In this document: positions 61,234-64,000 of the stretch, one piece after another
Layout: each line of letters opens with the position of its first letter
Numbering within the stretch: position 1 is the first letter of the stretch
Assembly (NCBI RefSeq): GCF_001513975.1
Contig: NZ_KQ947987.1
Coordinates: 657,617-721,616 of the forward strand
From: Streptomyces curacoi
GTDB taxonomy: Bacteria > Actinomycetota > Actinomycetes > Streptomycetales > Streptomycetaceae
Direction of reading: 5' to 3'
Length of the DNA: 64,000 nucleotides
The notes under the pieces: generated by a model
Databases searched by the model: none
What the model was told of the DNA's origin: nothing
What the model saw: only the letters and a program-made list of their open reading frames with translations
Translations under genes and position numbers: made by a program

Positions 61234-61917
61234 TTACCGGGCGCCCGTCGCGTCCAGTTCGTGGGCGGGGTCGTTGACCGGCTGGGGCGCGCCCGTGAGG
61301 TCGAGGACGAACAGGGGGACGCCCAGGGTGTCGGCGCGGGTGCGGGCGTCGGGGGCGTATCCGGCGAGGGAGAAGTAGACGCAGGCCGCGGACTCCGTCA
61401 TGGCCGTCAGCCACAGGCACTCCACGTCCCGCAGGGTGGCCGGGCGTACGGTCGGGTCGACCTGGGCGAGCAGGCCGTGGGCGGCGATGCCGATGCCGGT
61501 CGGGGGCCGCTGGTCGGCGCGGCGGATGTCCCGGTAGCCGAGCCGGCGCAGATAGACGGCGGCTGCCGTGACCGCGTCGCGGGCGGTGCGGATCGCGATG
61601 GGCTGGAAGGCGGGGCGCGCGGCGGGCGCCTGCCGCCGCGGCTCACCCGTGGCCGCCGCCCGCGCCACCGGCACGCGCAGCATCGTTCCGCAGGGGCATC
61701 CCAGCTCCGGGCGGGGCCACTGGGTCTCGCGGCCGCACGCCGCGCAGCGCACACCGAGCCATTCGTCGTCCCAGGCGCGATGGGTCACCGCGGTCACGGT
61801 TCCGTGCGGGTCGAGCGGCGGAGCGACGGGCGCCCCGCACACACACGGATAGGCGGGCGCCGTGTAGAGATGCTCGCGCCGGCAGGCCGGGCAGCGCACC
61901 GACACGCTCTCGGACAT
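61234..61917 (-). CDS. zinc-ribbon protein with degenerate Mrr-like domain
   Basis: A 227-residue cytoplasmic protein. The first 90 residues hold two zinc ribbons (VRCPACRREH with PCVCGAP; VRCAACGRETQ with GCPCGTM). The C-terminal part (about 105-220) resembles the restriction-endonuclease fold of Mrr enzymes: YLRRLGYRDIRRA, GIGIAAHGLLAQVDPTV, SAACVYFSLAGYAPDART and LGVPLFVLDLTGAPQPVN. The expected catalytic Asp and QxK Lys are not seen (GIGI and QVDP instead), so it is probably non-catalytic. GGAG precedes the ATG at 61917. It is divergent from gcl. Family assignment is tentative. Confidence 0.6.
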   Translation of the reverse strand: MSESVSVRCPACRREHLYTAPAYPCVCGAPVAPPLDPHGTVTAVTHRAWDDEWLGVRCAACGRETQWPRPELGCPCGTMLRVPVARAAATGEPRRQAPAARPAFQPIAIRTARDAVTAAAVYLRRLGYRDIRRADQRPPTGIGIAAHGLLAQVDPTVRPATLRDVECLWLTAMTESAACVYFSLAGYAPDARTRADTLGVPLFVLDLTGAPQPVNDPAHELDATGAR

Positions 61918-62051
61918 GGCCACTCCAGGACGACCTCGCATCGGGACAGCGCCCCCGTCGGCCCCATCGTCCTCCACGGCGTGACTGGTTGTCCGCCTCT
62001 TGACGGTCTTCACCCGCCCACCTACATTGCTTCCAGATAGTAGAAAACAGT

Positions 62052-62066
62052 TTCCGCGATACGGAA
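62052..62066. promoter_or_regulatory. dyad upstream of gcl
   Basis: TTCCG-CGATA-CGGAA lies in the AT-rich 241-bp divergent region, 93 bp before gcl. In streptomycetes glyoxylate carboligase genes are under an allantoin-pathway IclR-type repressor; this dyad is a candidate site. Confidence 0.4.
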
Positions 62067-62158
62067 TAACTCGGATCGCGGGAGTGTCATCGTCACGGAA
62101 TTGCTCACCGCGGGGCGCGACGGGAGTGCGAATCCGACAGCCGAAGCAGGAGTACTCA

Positions 62159-63943
<1,785 letters not shown>

Positions 63944-63961
63944 CCCGCACAGTCGGTCACC

Positions 63962-63993
63962 AGGGCGGTCCAACTCTCGGGTTGGACCGCCCT
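63962..63993 (+). terminator. intrinsic terminator of gcl
   Basis: AGGGCGGTCCAAC at 63962-63974 pairs with 63981-63993 (13 bp, 6-base loop), 19 bp after the gcl stop, followed by CTTCC. Confidence 0.85.
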
Positions 63994-64000
63994 CTTCCGT

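Overview
The window is very GC-rich DNA with strongly G/C-ending codons, many GTG starts, 4-base ATGA/GTGA gene overlaps and families typical of filamentous actinomycetes: several SpoIIE-type phosphatases, a large LuxR regulator, a GH46 chitosanase, RHS/LamG secreted proteins and IclR/TetR/LysR/MarR regulators. It is almost certainly chromosomal DNA of a Streptomyces or close relative. It opens with 39 consecutive G, which looks like a read or contig-end artefact.

Layout. 0.1-1.3 kb holds gene remnants (M20 peptidase, LysR and an unidentified C-terminus). 1.3-8.1 kb is a signalling block of three PP2C/SpoIIE phosphatases and an IclR regulator; two of the phosphatases are divergent paralogues. 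8.2-10.3 kb is a MarR/drug-exporter pair. 10.4-18.7 kb is a long minus-strand operon for aromatic ring degradation (flavin hydroxylase, extradiol dioxygenase, ACMSD-like decarboxylase, two FAH-family enzymes, cyclase, SDR and the CoA transferase ScoAB), with a divergent LysR gene. An MFS transporter follows. At 21.7-22.9 kb lies an extraordinary secreted Tyr-Pro-Ala-Lys-Pro repeat protein. 23.1-29.0 kb is a second, shorter aromatic-cleavage operon (dioxygenase, FAH-family enzyme, flavin hydroxylase, acetoacetyl-CoA synthetase) controlled by a divergent TetR regulator with twin operators. Both operons combine ring hydroxylation, meta cleavage and an FAH-family step with an enzyme that activates acetoacetate, by CoA transfer in one and by ATP in the other.

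29.9-32.2 kb holds a TetR gene and three genes that lack their 5' ends. 32.3-43.2 kb is a LamG protein - RHS toxin - immunity protein operon, with a perfect hairpin between toxin and immunity gene. 43.7-45.1 kb has small unrecognised proteins sharing a His-Asn-His-Gly beta-like motif, one of them membrane-bound. 45.1-45.7 kb has TetR and integrase remnants.

45.9-64 kb is more ordinary: CorA, a winged-helix AlkZ-like protein, a DUF1062 protein, a LysE exporter, trypsin, a giant LuxR-family ATPase regulator, a GAF-LuxR regulator, two acyl-CoA synthetases, a SufR-like regulator divergent from a DoxX-like gene, chitosanase, a frameshifted acetyltransferase, a zinc-ribbon/degenerate Mrr-like protein and glyoxylate carboligase. 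No tRNA, rRNA, CRISPR array or intact transposase was seen.

The main candidates for new biology are the mussel-glue-like repeat protein, the HNHG-motif small-protein operon, the RHS toxin/immunity pair with its intergenic hairpin, and three scars in which two divergent genes have both lost their 5' ends.
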